Shown here: positions 19,817 to 28,107 of the stretch, piece by piece | Layout of the letters: every line of letters starts with the position of its first letter | Numbering within the stretch: position 1 is the first letter of the stretch | Source: Amycolatopsis xylanica | GTDB taxonomy: Bacteria; Actinomycetota; Actinomycetes; Mycobacteriales; Pseudonocardiaceae | Assembly (NCBI RefSeq): GCF_900107045.1 | Contig: NZ_FNON01000001.1 | Coordinates: 1 to 64,000, forward strand | Length of the DNA: 64,000 bases | Direction: 5' to 3' | Made by a program: the position numbers and the translations under genes | Notes under the pieces: model-generated | Seen by the model: only the letters and a program-made list of their open reading frames with translations | Database searches by the model: none | Told to the model about the DNA's origin: nothing

Positions 19817-19864
19817 GCTCGTGCGCGTTGCGGGCGGTTCTAACCGCCCGCAACGCGCACGAGC
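19817..19864. terminator. Perfect 23-bp palindrome between convergent genes (family B)
   Basis: Arms 19817-19839 and 19842-19864 pair perfectly around a 2-base loop; the core is GTGCGCGTTGCGGGCGGTT. It begins three bases after the rluB stop. The same core recurs at 55150-55199, also at a tail-to-tail junction. There is no T-tract, so termination would rest on the very stable stem. Confidence 0.85.
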
Positions 19865-19876
19865 ATTGGGGTCGGC

Positions 19877-19924
19877 TCAGGCCAGAGCGATCGCCGTGGC
19901 CGCCCGCATTAGTTCAAATTTCAT
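19877..19924 (-). CDS. Putative 15-residue peptide
   Basis: On the minus strand, ATG at 19924 opens a 15-codon frame (MKFELMRAATAIALA, stop TGA), preceded by a near-perfect Shine-Dalgarno GGAGGAG with about 6 bases spacing, in an unusually AT-rich patch. It lies 52 bases after the endonuclease V stop and just before the family B palindrome, so it would sit inside a finished transcript. Product and function are unknown; it may be a true small peptide or chance. Confidence 0.4.
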   Translation of the reverse strand: MKFELMRAATAIALA

Positions 19925-19976
19925 CTAATTCTCCTCCGGTTGAATTGTCCTGGGGAGAAAATAGATCGGCCCGCTG

Positions 19977-20630
19977 TCAGCGTTCTGTCGCTCGGGCGTC
20001 GCGGCACAGCCGGTCGGCCCGCCGCGTGGTTTCCGGCTGCCGGTACTTCGGCGCCAGCCGCAGCACCTCGGCGCACGCTCGTTCCAGGCTGATCCGGTGT
20101 CCTACTGAGACGAACACCGGCTTCACGCCGCGCTGGGTGCGCAGCGCGGCGCCGACCGTTTCTCCCTTGTCCACCAACGGAGTGGTCGCGCCTCGCGTGT
20201 CCGCCGGCGCGTCGTAACCGCCCATCGGTGTCTTCGCGACTCCGATCGTCGGGATGCCGGTGACCACACCGAGATGGCACGCGAGGCCGAACCGCCGCGG
20301 ATGCGCGAGGCCGTGCCCGTCGGCGATCAGCAGATCCGGCGTCACGGTCAGCTTCGCGATCGCGGCCAGCAGCGGCGGCAGTTCGCGAAACGAGAACAGG
20401 CCGGGGATATAAGGGAATCGCACCGGCGTGATCGCGGTCGCGGACTCGATTTCGATCAGTGAGTCTGCATCGAGCACGACCACCGCCGCGGCCACGTGAT
20501 CGTCTCGATAGTCGACATCGAGGCCCGCGACGGCGCGCGGCGAGAAGCCTTCCGGCTCGTGGCAGTCGACCCGTGGCGCCAGCTCGAGCTGCAGCGCGAT
20601 CGCTTCGGCTTCGGTCTCCGGCCACTGCAT
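19977..20630 (-). CDS. nfi: Endonuclease V
   Basis: 217 residues if started at ATG 20630 (MQWPETEAEAIAL); an upstream start at 20708 would add 26 residues but leave almost no room before the divergent peptidase gene. Active-site acidic residues are visible: AGLDVDY, the FRELPPLL glutamate and LIADGHGLAHPRRFGLA. It cleaves one base 3' of deoxyinosine in DNA (and RNA). First gene of the accessory stretch between rluB and cmk. Confidence 0.92.
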   Translation of the reverse strand: MQWPETEAEAIALQLELAPRVDCHEPEGFSPRAVAGLDVDYRDDHVAAAVVVLDADSLIEIESATAITPVRFPYIPGLFSFRELPPLLAAIAKLTVTPDLLIADGHGLAHPRRFGLACHLGVVTGIPTIGVAKTPMGGYDAPADTRGATTPLVDKGETVGAALRTQRGVKPVFVSVGHRISLERACAEVLRLAPKYRQPETTRRADRLCRDARATER

Positions 20631-20706
20631 CCATTGAGGGTATCGGTGCCGATTACCCACTTTCCGCCCTACTGGTGGTGGGTGATCTTCCATCAATGTG
20701 GGTGAC

Positions 20707-22599
20707 ATGCGAGCTTCCGTAGCGGTGGTCTTGGCTTTGCTGTTTTCCGTGGTGACCCCGATCGCGGCGAGCGCCGCGACGCAGGTCAGTGAGCCTGTTT
20801 ACGACTTCGCCGGCGCCATCCGCGAGACGGTGTGGGTGAACACCGGTCTCGACGGTGACGCCGATGGTCAACCCGATCGGGTGGCGGCCGACATCGTCCG
20901 CCCGAAGGAGCCCGCGGCGCAGGGGATCAAGATCCCGGTGATCATGGACGCGAGCCCGTACTACGCGTGCTGTGGCCGCGGCAACGAGAGCGAGCTCAAG
21001 ACCTACGACAGCGCGGGCAGGCCGGTCGGGTTCCCGCTGTTTTATGACAACTACTTCGTCCCGCGCGGGTACGCGATCGTGCTGGTCGACCTGGCGGGCA
21101 CCAACCGTTCGCAGGGCTGCGCGGACGTCGGCGGGCCGTCGGACGTGACCTCCGCGAAGGCCGTCGTCGACTGGCTCAACGGCCGCGCGCAGGGCTATAC
21201 CGCCAAAACCGGCGGCTCGGCCACGACCGCGGGCTGGTCGACCGGGAAGGTCGGCATGATCGGCAAGTCCTACGACGCGACCATCGCCAACGGCGTCGCC
21301 GCCACCGGTGTCGACGGGCTGAAGACGATCGTCCCGATCGCCGGGATCAGCTCCTGGTACAACTACTACCGTTCCGACGGCGCCACCTTCGGCTTCAACC
21401 CGGTGGGGCTCGCGCAGACCGTGGAACGCGGCAACTCCGGGCAGAACTGCTCGGCCGCCAACCAGAAACTCACCCAGGGCGCGACCAGCAACGGTGACTA
21501 CGGCCCGTTCTGGTCCGCGCGCGACTACCTCAGCACGCCGGGGAGCGTGCGCGCGAGCGTGCTGCTGTCGCACGGACTCGGCGACCTCAACGTCCAGACC
21601 ATCCACTTCGGACAGTGGTGGGACCGGCTCGCCGCCAACGGTGTCGAGCGCAAGATCTGGCTGTCCCAGACCGGCCACGTCGACCCGTTCGACTACCGGC
21701 GCGCCCAGTGGGTCGACACCTTGCACAAGTGGTTCGACCACTACCTGCTCGGCATCGACAACGGCATCGAGCGCGGCCCGATGGCGAGCATCGAGCGCGC
21801 CCCGGACCAGTGGGTCGACCAGTCCTCCTGGCCCGCCGCGAACACCGCCGGCGTGACCTACCGCCCGCACGCGGGCACTTCGGCGGGCCTGGGCTCCCTG
21901 ACGACGGCGCCGTCGAGCGGCGCCGCGGCGTTCACCGACAGCCCGCGGCTGAGCGAGACCGACTGGGCGGCGCAGCCGTCGAGCGTCTCGGCCAACCGGC
22001 TGCTGTACTCGACCGGCAAGCTCGACCGCGACCTGCAGATCTCCGGGACCTCCACGATCACCGTCACGGCGACGCCGAACACCTCGACCGCGCAACTGTC
22101 CGCGGTGCTCGTCGACTACGGCCCCGCGACGATCCGCAACTACACCGGCTCCGGCGAGGGCATCAAGACCGGCACCGGCGAAACCTGCTGGGGCGCCAAC
22201 GCTCCTGGTGACAACGGCTGCTACCGCGTCACCACGACGGACTCGGTGAACGTCGGGTCCGAGATCTTCAGCCGTGGCTGGGCGGATCTCGGTAACTATC
22301 GCTCGCTGAGCAAGGAAGAACCGCTCACCCCGGGCAAGCCCTACACGATGACCTTCCGATTGGCGAGCACTGACCACGTCGTCCCCAAGGGGCACCAGCT
22401 CGCCCTGATCATCGGCGGCACAGACGCGGGTTTCCTTGGCCAGCCCCGTGCGACCACGAAGTTCAGCGTCGATCTGGCCAAGACTTCGCTGAACCTGCCT
22501 GTGGTCGGTGCGGCTCCGACGTTCGGGCTGGACGTCTCGGTCGACCTGCCGCTCGGGCTGGGTCACCTGCGCCTGAACCCCGAGATCCGGCTCGGCTGA
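20707..22599 (+). CDS. Secreted Xaa-Pro dipeptidyl-peptidase-like hydrolase (S15)
   Basis: 630 residues from ATG 20707 (GTG 20698 is an alternative). A Sec-type signal peptide (ASVAVVLALLFSVVTPIAAS, cleavage near ASA-A) precedes a CocE/S15 alpha/beta-hydrolase domain with nucleophile motif GMIGKSYDA, acid loop SHGLGDLNVQ and catalytic His in TGHVDPFD. A C-terminal jelly-roll domain (~380-600, with WAAQPSS and LALIIGG) follows, as in X-prolyl peptidases and cocaine esterases. It probably removes Xaa-Pro dipeptides from peptides outside the cell; esterase activity cannot be excluded. Confidence 0.88.
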   Translation: MRASVAVVLALLFSVVTPIAASAATQVSEPVYDFAGAIRETVWVNTGLDGDADGQPDRVAADIVRPKEPAAQGIKIPVIMDASPYYACCGRGNESELKTYDSAGRPVGFPLFYDNYFVPRGYAIVLVDLAGTNRSQGCADVGGPSDVTSAKAVVDWLNGRAQGYTAKTGGSATTAGWSTGKVGMIGKSYDATIANGVAATGVDGLKTIVPIAGISSWYNYYRSDGATFGFNPVGLAQTVERGNSGQNCSAANQKLTQGATSNGDYGPFWSARDYLSTPGSVRASVLLSHGLGDLNVQTIHFGQWWDRLAANGVERKIWLSQTGHVDPFDYRRAQWVDTLHKWFDHYLLGIDNGIERGPMASIERAPDQWVDQSSWPAANTAGVTYRPHAGTSAGLGSLTTAPSSGAAAFTDSPRLSETDWAAQPSSVSANRLLYSTGKLDRDLQISGTSTITVTATPNTSTAQLSAVLVDYGPATIRNYTGSGEGIKTGTGETCWGANAPGDNGCYRVTTTDSVNVGSEIFSRGWADLGNYRSLSKEEPLTPGKPYTMTFRLASTDHVVPKGHQLALIIGGTDAGFLGQPRATTKFSVDLAKTSLNLPVVGAAPTFGLDVSVDLPLGLGHLRLNPEIRLG

Positions 22600-22600
22600 G

Positions 22601-22696
22601 CTAAAAAAATCCCAATGTGGCTTTCGTCAGATTTCAGCTGACGAAAGCCACATTGGCGGCCTGAAAACTGACCAATGCCACATTGGGATTTTTTAG
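22601..22696. terminator. Bidirectional terminator, family A variant
   Basis: An inner perfect 19-bp stem (22612-22630 with 22638-22656) shares CTGACGAAAGCCAC with the other family A elements. An outer pair, 22601-22620 with 22678-22696, is complementary with one bulge. It ends in TTTTTT on the + strand (22689-22694) and TTTTTTT on the minus strand (22609-22603), so each strand has a hairpin plus U-tract. It overlaps the antiporter stop codon. Confidence 0.9.
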
Positions 22697-23889
22697 CTGG
22701 GTTCGGGGGCGGGGGAGGGGCGGGAGGAAACCTTGCGCTGTAAGGCTTTTGCGATGGGTTCGACTACGCGGGCAGCGGTCGGGCCGAGGATGGCCATGAG
22801 GAGGACGTAGGCCGTGGCGAGGGCGGCTAGGTCGCCGGTGACCGCGCCGGTGGCGACGGCCAGGCCCGCGATGACGATCGAGAACTCGCCTCGGGCGACC
22901 AACGCCGCGCCGGCTCGGGCGCGGCCCAGTTTGCCGATGCCTTGGCGGCGGGCGGCCCACCAGCCGGTGCCGACCTTGGTGAGCGTGGTCGTCACCGCGA
23001 GGACCACGGCCCAGCCGAGTACGGGCGGGATCGAGGCCGGGTTGGTGTTGAGGCCGAAGACCACGAAGAACACGGCCGCGAAGAGGTCGCGGAGTGGTTC
23101 GAGCATGTGGGTCGCGTTCTCGGCGGTGGACCCCGAGATCGCGATGCCGAGGAGGAAGGCGCCGACCGCGGCCGAGACCTGCATCGCCGAGGCGAGACCC
23201 GCGACCAGCAACGCCGCGCCGAGGACCTTGAGGAGAAAGACCTCTCGGTCGGGGCTGTCGACCAGCGCCGAGACGTAGCGGCCGAACTTCAGCGCGATCA
23301 CCAGCACGACGGTGATCACCAGCAGCGAGATGCCGACCGCCTCGAGGCCGCCGAGGAAGCTGACGCCGCCGAGCACCGCGGTGAGGATCGGGAGATAGAG
23401 GGCCATCACCAGGTCTTCGAAGACCAGGATCGACAGCACCACCGGGGTTTCCCGGTTACCGAGGCGGCCGAGGTCGCCCAGCACCTTGGCGATGATCCCC
23501 GAGGACGAGATGTAGGTGACGCCCGCCATCACGAGCGCGCCGATCGGGCCCCAGCCCAGAATCAGCGCGACCGCCGCGCCCGGCGCCGCGTTCAGGACGA
23601 TGTCGACCAGGCCCGCCATCCAGGACCGGCGCAGCCCGGTGAACAGTTCCGCCGCCGAGTACTCGAGCCCGAGCAGGAGCAGCAGGAGCACGACGCCGAT
23701 TTCGCTGGCGAGGTGGGTGAAACCGCCGATGTCGGTGAGCGGGATCAACCCGCCCTGGCCGAAGCAAAGGCCGCCGATCAGGTACAGCGGGATGGGGGAC
23801 ATCCCGATCTTCCCGGCCAGGCGCCCGAGCGCGCCCAGCACGAAGAAGACCGCCCCGAGTTCGATCAAGGACAGTGCGGTGTGATCCAT
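22693..23889 (-). CDS. Cation:proton antiporter, CPA2 type (KhtU/KefB-like)
   Basis: 398 residues, almost entirely hydrophobic, with 12-13 predicted membrane segments. It starts MDHTALSLIELGAVFFVLGA. GVTYISSSGIIAKVLGDLG and SILVFEDLVMALYLPIL fit the CPA2 ion-binding core. No cytoplasmic TrkA-N domain follows; that regulation is supplied by the adjacent gene product, as in the KhtTU pair. Likely K+/H+ exchange at the plasma membrane. Confidence 0.9.
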   Translation of the reverse strand: MDHTALSLIELGAVFFVLGALGRLAGKIGMSPIPLYLIGGLCFGQGGLIPLTDIGGFTHLASEIGVVLLLLLLGLEYSAAELFTGLRRSWMAGLVDIVLNAAPGAAVALILGWGPIGALVMAGVTYISSSGIIAKVLGDLGRLGNRETPVVLSILVFEDLVMALYLPILTAVLGGVSFLGGLEAVGISLLVITVVLVIALKFGRYVSALVDSPDREVFLLKVLGAALLVAGLASAMQVSAAVGAFLLGIAISGSTAENATHMLEPLRDLFAAVFFVVFGLNTNPASIPPVLGWAVVLAVTTTLTKVGTGWWAARRQGIGKLGRARAGAALVARGEFSIVIAGLAVATGAVTGDLAALATAYVLLMAILGPTAARVVEPIAKALQRKVSSRPSPAPEPS

Positions 23890-23894
23890 TCCGC

Positions 23895-24377
23895 TCAGCC
23901 CGACTTGAGGATCTTGGCGGCGGCTTCGAGTCCTTCGGAGGTGCCGACGACCACGAGCAGGTCGCCGCCGGTGAAGGTGAAGTCCGGGGTGGGGGAGGGG
24001 TGCACCTGCCCGGCGCGCATCACCGCGACCACCGAGACGCTGGTGCGGGTGCGCAGCGCGGTGTCGCCGAGCGTGCGGCCGTCGAAGGGCGAGTTCGCCT
24101 TGATCGGCAGCTGCTTGGTGTTGATGCCGGGCAGGTCGCGGTGCTCCTCGTTGAGCTGCGCGACCAGCTGCGGCGCGCCGAGAAGGTTCGCGAGCGCGCC
24201 CGCCTCTTCGGAGGTGAGGGGAATCGAGGCCATGCAGGCGTCGGGATCGTCCGCTTTGGACACGATGAGGTCGGTCTGGCCGTCGCGTTTGCTGACGACG
24301 CCGATCCTCCTTCCGTTGCGCGTCGCGAAGTCCTTACGCACACCGATCCCGGGCAGGGGAGTCACCTCGACGTTCAC
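23895..24377 (-). CDS. Antiporter regulatory subunit, KhtT-like (TrkA-C domain)
   Basis: 160 residues from GTG 24377 (V-N-V-E-V-T-P-L-P-G-I-G), matching the usual KhtT N-terminus. The C-terminal ~75 residues form a RCK/TrkA-C domain (SVSVVAVMRAGQ and GGDLLVVVGTSEGLEAAAKIL). It ends five bases before the antiporter start, so the two form a two-gene unit in which a soluble subunit gates the channel-like antiporter, probably in response to nucleotide or pH. Confidence 0.88.
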   Translation of the reverse strand: MNVEVTPLPGIGVRKDFATRNGRRIGVVSKRDGQTDLIVSKADDPDACMASIPLTSEEAGALANLLGAPQLVAQLNEEHRDLPGINTKQLPIKANSPFDGRTLGDTALRTRTSVSVVAVMRAGQVHPSPTPDFTFTGGDLLVVVGTSEGLEAAAKILKSG

Positions 24378-24412
24378 TTCACCACCGTAACCCATTGTCC
24401 GATTCGGGCGGA

Positions 24413-24781
24413 TCAGCCGACGAGCAGCAGGATCCCGGTCACCACGGTCAACGCCGCGGTGGCGCCGTGGATTCCGAACGCGGTGGCCTTCTTCCCGTTG
24501 TGCCGCAACACGACCAGCATGTCCCCGACCGGGATGCTCGCGATCGCGGCCAGTAGCCAGCCGAGCGCGTGGTGGTCGCCGTAGATCATGAGCGCCGCGA
24601 CGATCACGCCCGCGCCGAAGTCGCGCACGCCCTTGACGTGGAAATAGGTCTCGCCGTGGACCGGCAGCTCGCGGAACCCGAAGCCGGGTGCGATGGCTGC
24701 GGGCTTCCAGAGGTACATGACGCCGACGTAAGCGATGAAGGCGGCGAGGAGGCCTGCGAGGACGTAACCGGTGATCAGCAT
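24413..24781 (-). CDS. DUF4267-family small membrane protein
   Basis: 122 residues from ATG 24781, with GGAG eight bases upstream. Four hydrophobic segments (LITGYVLAGLLAAFIAYVGV, GVIVAALMIYG, ALGWLLAAIASIPVGDMLVV, TAALTVVTGILLLVG) and a central PGFGFRELP-type motif fit DUF4267. Such genes often neighbour a TetR gene. Here the likely partner regulator is 10 kb away at 34902, on the far side of the biosynthetic operon. Confidence 0.8.
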   Translation of the reverse strand: MLITGYVLAGLLAAFIAYVGVMYLWKPAAIAPGFGFRELPVHGETYFHVKGVRDFGAGVIVAALMIYGDHHALGWLLAAIASIPVGDMLVVLRHNGKKATAFGIHGATAALTVVTGILLLVG

Positions 24782-24795
24782 GAGGAAACTCCCAA

Positions 24796-24823
24796 TATCT
24801 AGCAGTGCTAGGAACACTGCCAA
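24796..24823 (-). promoter_or_regulatory. Predicted promoter of the DUF4267 gene
   Basis: On the minus strand, a -35 TTGGCA (24823-24818) and a -10 TAGATA (24801-24796) are separated by 16 bp, about 15 bases before the gene's start region. The 24799-24811 operator covers the -10 and spacer, so a bound repressor would block it. Confidence 0.5.
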
Positions 24824-24879
24824 CGCTAGACTAGCAGCGCTAGATTGTCTAGCGCTGCTAGAAAGTTTAGCTGTGCTAG
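24799..24879. promoter_or_regulatory. Four-site TetR-type operator array, left edge of the biosynthetic insert
   Basis: Four 13-mers of the form CTAGCNNNGCTAG occur: CTAGCAGTGCTAG at 24799, CTAGCAGCGCTAG at 24831, CTAGCGCTGCTAG at 24849 and TTAGCTGTGCTAG at 24867. The last three are exactly 18 bp apart; 24831-24843 and 24849-24861 also form a perfect inverted repeat. The same 13-mer, again at 18-bp spacing, lies before the TetR gene at 34902. The array stands between the minus-strand DUF4267 gene and the plus-strand exporter gene. Confidence 0.8.
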
Positions 24880-24996
24880 GTGTCTGTTCGGTGGACGGCC
24901 GGTGACCAGATCTGGCAGGGTGTGATCGGGGACACGGACGTGGCGCTCACTCGCTGGGGAAGTCTTGGGCGATCGCCGCGTGGCAACTGGGGAGAT

Positions 24997-26247
24997 ATGA
25001 CGGCACGGGTGGCCGGGCTCATACGCGGCCAGGAAACGGCTGTACCACGCGCGTTGCTGGTACAGACCTTCACTTATGCCGTCGGCACCGGGATGTTCAT
25101 GGCAGGCGGCGCCGTCTTCTTCACCAAGTACGTCGGCCTGTCCGCGGTGCAGGTGAGCCTCGGCTTCTCGATGGCGTGGACCGCGAGCCTGCTCGCCAAG
25201 ATCCCGCTGGGCGTGCTCGCCGATCGGGTCGGCGGGCGGCGCGCCTGGCAGGTCGCGGTCTTGGTGCAGGCCGTCATGTTCCTGACTTATCCGTTCGTCG
25301 ACGGCTTCGCGGCGTTCGCGGTCGTCGTGACGGTCGAGACGCTGGCCACCAGCCTGGGCGGCAGCGGTCGCGGGAAGTACATCGGCGACCTGTTCGGGGC
25401 GGCCGAGCGGGCTCGCACCGGTGCGGTGCTCCGATCGGCGCTGAACACCGGCTTCGCCGCGGGGGCCGGCGCGGCCGGGCTCGCGTTGGCCGTGGACGCG
25501 AAATGGGCTTATCTGGCGCTGCCCTTGGTGAACGCGGCGACGTTCCTTCTGGACGCGGTGTTGATCACCTGGGCGCTGCCGCGAATCGCCGCAGCGGGTC
25601 ACGCGACCCGGCCCGCGCTGCTGCGCTCGCCCGCGTTGCGTGACCGTCGTTTCCTCGCGCTCGCCTTGCTGACCGGGATCTTCTACGCCAACGGGCCGCT
25701 GCTGGAGATCGTGCTTCCACTGTGGATCACGCACGGAACGGACGCGCCCCAGACCGTCGTGGCCGGGGTGCTGCTGCTGAACATGGTGCTGACCGCGGTG
25801 TTCCAGCTGCCCGCGAGCAAAGGCAGCGAGGATCTGCCCGGCGCGGTGCGGATCCAGCGCCGCGCCGGTGTCGCACTCGCCGCGGCCTGTGCGGTTTTCG
25901 CCGTGGCCACCGCGACGAGCGGATGGGTCACGGTGGCCGTGGTGGTCGCCGGGATCGGTGTCCACACGGCGGGCGAACTCTTCGTTTCGGCCGCGACCTG
26001 GAGCATCGGCTACCGGCTGGCCCCGGCGGACCAGCGCGCCACTTACCTGGCGGTGTACGGACTGGGCGGGCAGCTGGCGTGGGCGGTCGTCCCCGGTGTG
26101 GCCACGTTCCTGGTGACCGCCAATGGAATGCTCGGCTGGGCGGCGCTGGGCGTGGTGTTCCTCGGTGGCGGGATCGCTTCGGCCGGCATGACCTACCGGG
26201 CGGCCGCGGCCGCCGAGGCAAGGGAGAAGGCGCCATGTCCCACGTAG
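24997..26247 (+). CDS. Major facilitator superfamily exporter
   Basis: 416 residues if started at ATG 24997 (MTARVAGLIRG), preceded by GGGGAG. Twelve hydrophobic segments are visible, with the MFS loop 2-3 motif GVLADRVGGRRAWQ. It heads the plus-strand biosynthetic operon and overlaps the next gene by 13 bases, so it is most likely the product exporter or self-protection pump. The first gene after the CTAGC operator array, hence probably controlled by the TetR at 34902. Confidence 0.85.
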   Translation: MTARVAGLIRGQETAVPRALLVQTFTYAVGTGMFMAGGAVFFTKYVGLSAVQVSLGFSMAWTASLLAKIPLGVLADRVGGRRAWQVAVLVQAVMFLTYPFVDGFAAFAVVVTVETLATSLGGSGRGKYIGDLFGAAERARTGAVLRSALNTGFAAGAGAAGLALAVDAKWAYLALPLVNAATFLLDAVLITWALPRIAAAGHATRPALLRSPALRDRRFLALALLTGIFYANGPLLEIVLPLWITHGTDAPQTVVAGVLLLNMVLTAVFQLPASKGSEDLPGAVRIQRRAGVALAAACAVFAVATATSGWVTVAVVVAGIGVHTAGELFVSAATWSIGYRLAPADQRATYLAVYGLGGQLAWAVVPGVATFLVTANGMLGWAALGVVFLGGGIASAGMTYRAAAAAEAREKAPCPT

Positions 26248-26861
26248 TCGTGCTCGACTATCCCGGGCCGGAACACGAGCGGCGGATCAAGAGCCTGGGG
26301 CTGGGCCGTCACGTGCTCGACGAGATCCGCCCGAGGGAAGTCGCGCTAGGACGGCATGTCCGGCAACTCGTCGAGCGCACGGGCGGCGGGCGCGTGGTGA
26401 TCGCGCACTGCGCCGCTGCGGTGATCGGCCGGGAGTTCGCCAGGCTGACCGGTGCGGCGCGGTTCATCGTGGTGAACCCGGAAACGCCCGAGCCGCGGGA
26501 AGTGCTCGAACTGGCCAGGACGATCATGGAGGATCCGGCGCTGCCGGAGGTCACGGCCGCCCGGCTGGCCGACTTCGAGCCGGTGCTGGTGGAGCGGTAT
26601 CAGAGGGACCTCGGCGGCGATCTCGTGCTGGCCGAGGAGCTGGCGTCGGCGCAACTGGACTGGGTCCATCATCTGGCGGCGGCCGCTGATCCGGAAGCGG
26701 GCGCGGTCCTGTCGTCCGAGGTGCACCTCACGTCGACCGACCACGAGTGCCCCGCCGGCTGTCCCGCCGAGCACGTGCGCGCCGCCGCCACCGCCGAGGA
26801 GATGTTCGGCAGCGAGCAGGTCCGCGCGTTCTTCGCCGAAGAGGTCCCCGATGCTGGATGA
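26235..26861 (+). CDS. Unrecognised protein with alpha/beta-hydrolase-like core
   Basis: 208 residues. Residues ~50-85 (GGRVVIAHCAAAVIGREFAR then FIVVNPETP) resemble the strand-elbow-helix of thioesterase-like hydrolases, but the elbow reads AHCAA, so no serine nucleophile is in place and a Cys would sit there. The rest is helical, Glu/Ala-rich, with a Cys/His cluster HECPAGCPAEH near residue ~180. I do not recognise a family. Its overlap with genes on both sides places it firmly in the biosynthetic operon; it may be a carrier-editing or chaperone-like protein. Confidence 0.65.
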   Translation: MSHVVVLDYPGPEHERRIKSLGLGRHVLDEIRPREVALGRHVRQLVERTGGGRVVIAHCAAAVIGREFARLTGAARFIVVNPETPEPREVLELARTIMEDPALPEVTAARLADFEPVLVERYQRDLGGDLVLAEELASAQLDWVHHLAAAADPEAGAVLSSEVHLTSTDHECPAGCPAEHVRAAATAEEMFGSEQVRAFFAEEVPDAG

Positions 26862-28107
26862 ACTACGCGGCCTGGCCGCGATGACGGACGCTCAGTCGGA
26901 GGGGACCTCACCGTACGAGCGGCCCCTGCTGCCCCGTCCGATCGTCCACAGTGGAGCGGAACTGCGCCGGTTCGGCGAAGACCTTTCCGGGCTGCTGGAC
27001 ATACTGCTGAGTCTTCCCGGCCGGTGCTTCGGCGGCAGCGTCGAGTCGTTCCTGGTCGCTCAGGGCAGGCCGTCCCGTGCGGCGGGCGTGATCTGCCGGG
27101 GCAGCACCGGCGAGTTCGAGCGGTATGGACGGGCGGACTCGATCCTGTCCGGCGGCCGGTTCCGGGTGATCGAGTTCAATCTCGGCAGCGACGTCGGCGG
27201 GGTGGACGTCGCCAGGGTCAACCGCGCTTTCCTGCGACGGCCGGATGTTCGCGAGTTCGCGCAGCGGCACGCCTTGGCCTACCAGGACCCGGCCGAGTCG
27301 CTGGCGGCCCGCCTCCGCCGAGTCCGCGGAAAGCCCGATCCCGTTGTGGGCATCGTCGAGGAGAACGGCGCCAACGGCTCGTGCGGGCAGATCGCCCGCG
27401 CGCTCGAGCGTCATGGCCTGCGCGTCGAGCTGGCCGAGCTGGCCGACGTCCACACCGTCGACGGCAAGATCGCGTTGCGTGACTCCACGGCGGTGGACGT
27501 GGTGGTGCGGTACTTCTTTGTCGGCCACGTCCTGCGGGACCGCGCCGGGCAGCGCGCGATGGACCAGCTCGTTCGCGCGCACAAAGCCGGAAAGACCGTC
27601 CTGTTCACGGGTTTCGACTCGGATGTCTACGGCAGCAAGGCCGCGCTGGCGTTACTGCACCTCGACGCGGTGCAGGCGGTCCTGTCGCCTGCCGAACGCG
27701 ATCTCGTGACCCGGCTGGTGCCGTGGACGGCGCTCGTCGGCTCCGGTTTCGGGATCGTCGGGCCAGCCGAGCGGCGCGAGCTGATCGATCAGTGCCTGGC
27801 CAGGCGGACGGAACTCGTCCTCAAGCCCGCCTTCGGCAACAACAGCGTCGGCGTCCGGCTCGGGGCACGGATGACCGGGCGGGAATGGGCGGATCTGGTG
27901 CGAGCACCCGTTTCCGCGGACTGCGTGGTCCAGGAGCACGTCGGCTCCGACGGCGGGCAGCTGGCGGGCCACGTCGCCAACTGGGGTGTGTTCGTCGGCG
28001 ACGAGGGATACGCGGGAGTGTGCCTGCGTGCGCTGGCCGCCGCGGATCGCGGCGTCGTCGGCGGCTCGGACGGCACGATGATCGGGGGCGTGTTCACCGA
28101 TGGATGA
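26851..28107 (+). CDS. ATP-grasp-like carboxylate-amine ligase
   Basis: 418 residues. The C-terminal half carries an ATP-grasp-type nucleotide-binding strand ELVLKPAFGNNSVGVRLG (~322-340) and later Glu/Asp residues (VVQEHVG) suited to Mg-ATP. The N-terminal half (FRVIEFNLGSDVGGVD) resembles the pre-ATP-grasp region of circularly permuted or glutathionylspermidine-synthetase-like ligases. Such enzymes join a carboxylate to an amine through an acyl phosphate. It overlaps both neighbours, so it is probably a peptide or amide bond-forming step of the pathway. Substrates unknown. Confidence 0.7.
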   Translation: MLDELRGLAAMTDAQSEGTSPYERPLLPRPIVHSGAELRRFGEDLSGLLDILLSLPGRCFGGSVESFLVAQGRPSRAAGVICRGSTGEFERYGRADSILSGGRFRVIEFNLGSDVGGVDVARVNRAFLRRPDVREFAQRHALAYQDPAESLAARLRRVRGKPDPVVGIVEENGANGSCGQIARALERHGLRVELAELADVHTVDGKIALRDSTAVDVVVRYFFVGHVLRDRAGQRAMDQLVRAHKAGKTVLFTGFDSDVYGSKAALALLHLDAVQAVLSPAERDLVTRLVPWTALVGSGFGIVGPAERRELIDQCLARRTELVLKPAFGNNSVGVRLGARMTGREWADLVRAPVSADCVVQEHVGSDGGQLAGHVANWGVFVGDEGYAGVCLRALAAADRGVVGGSDGTMIGGVFTDG

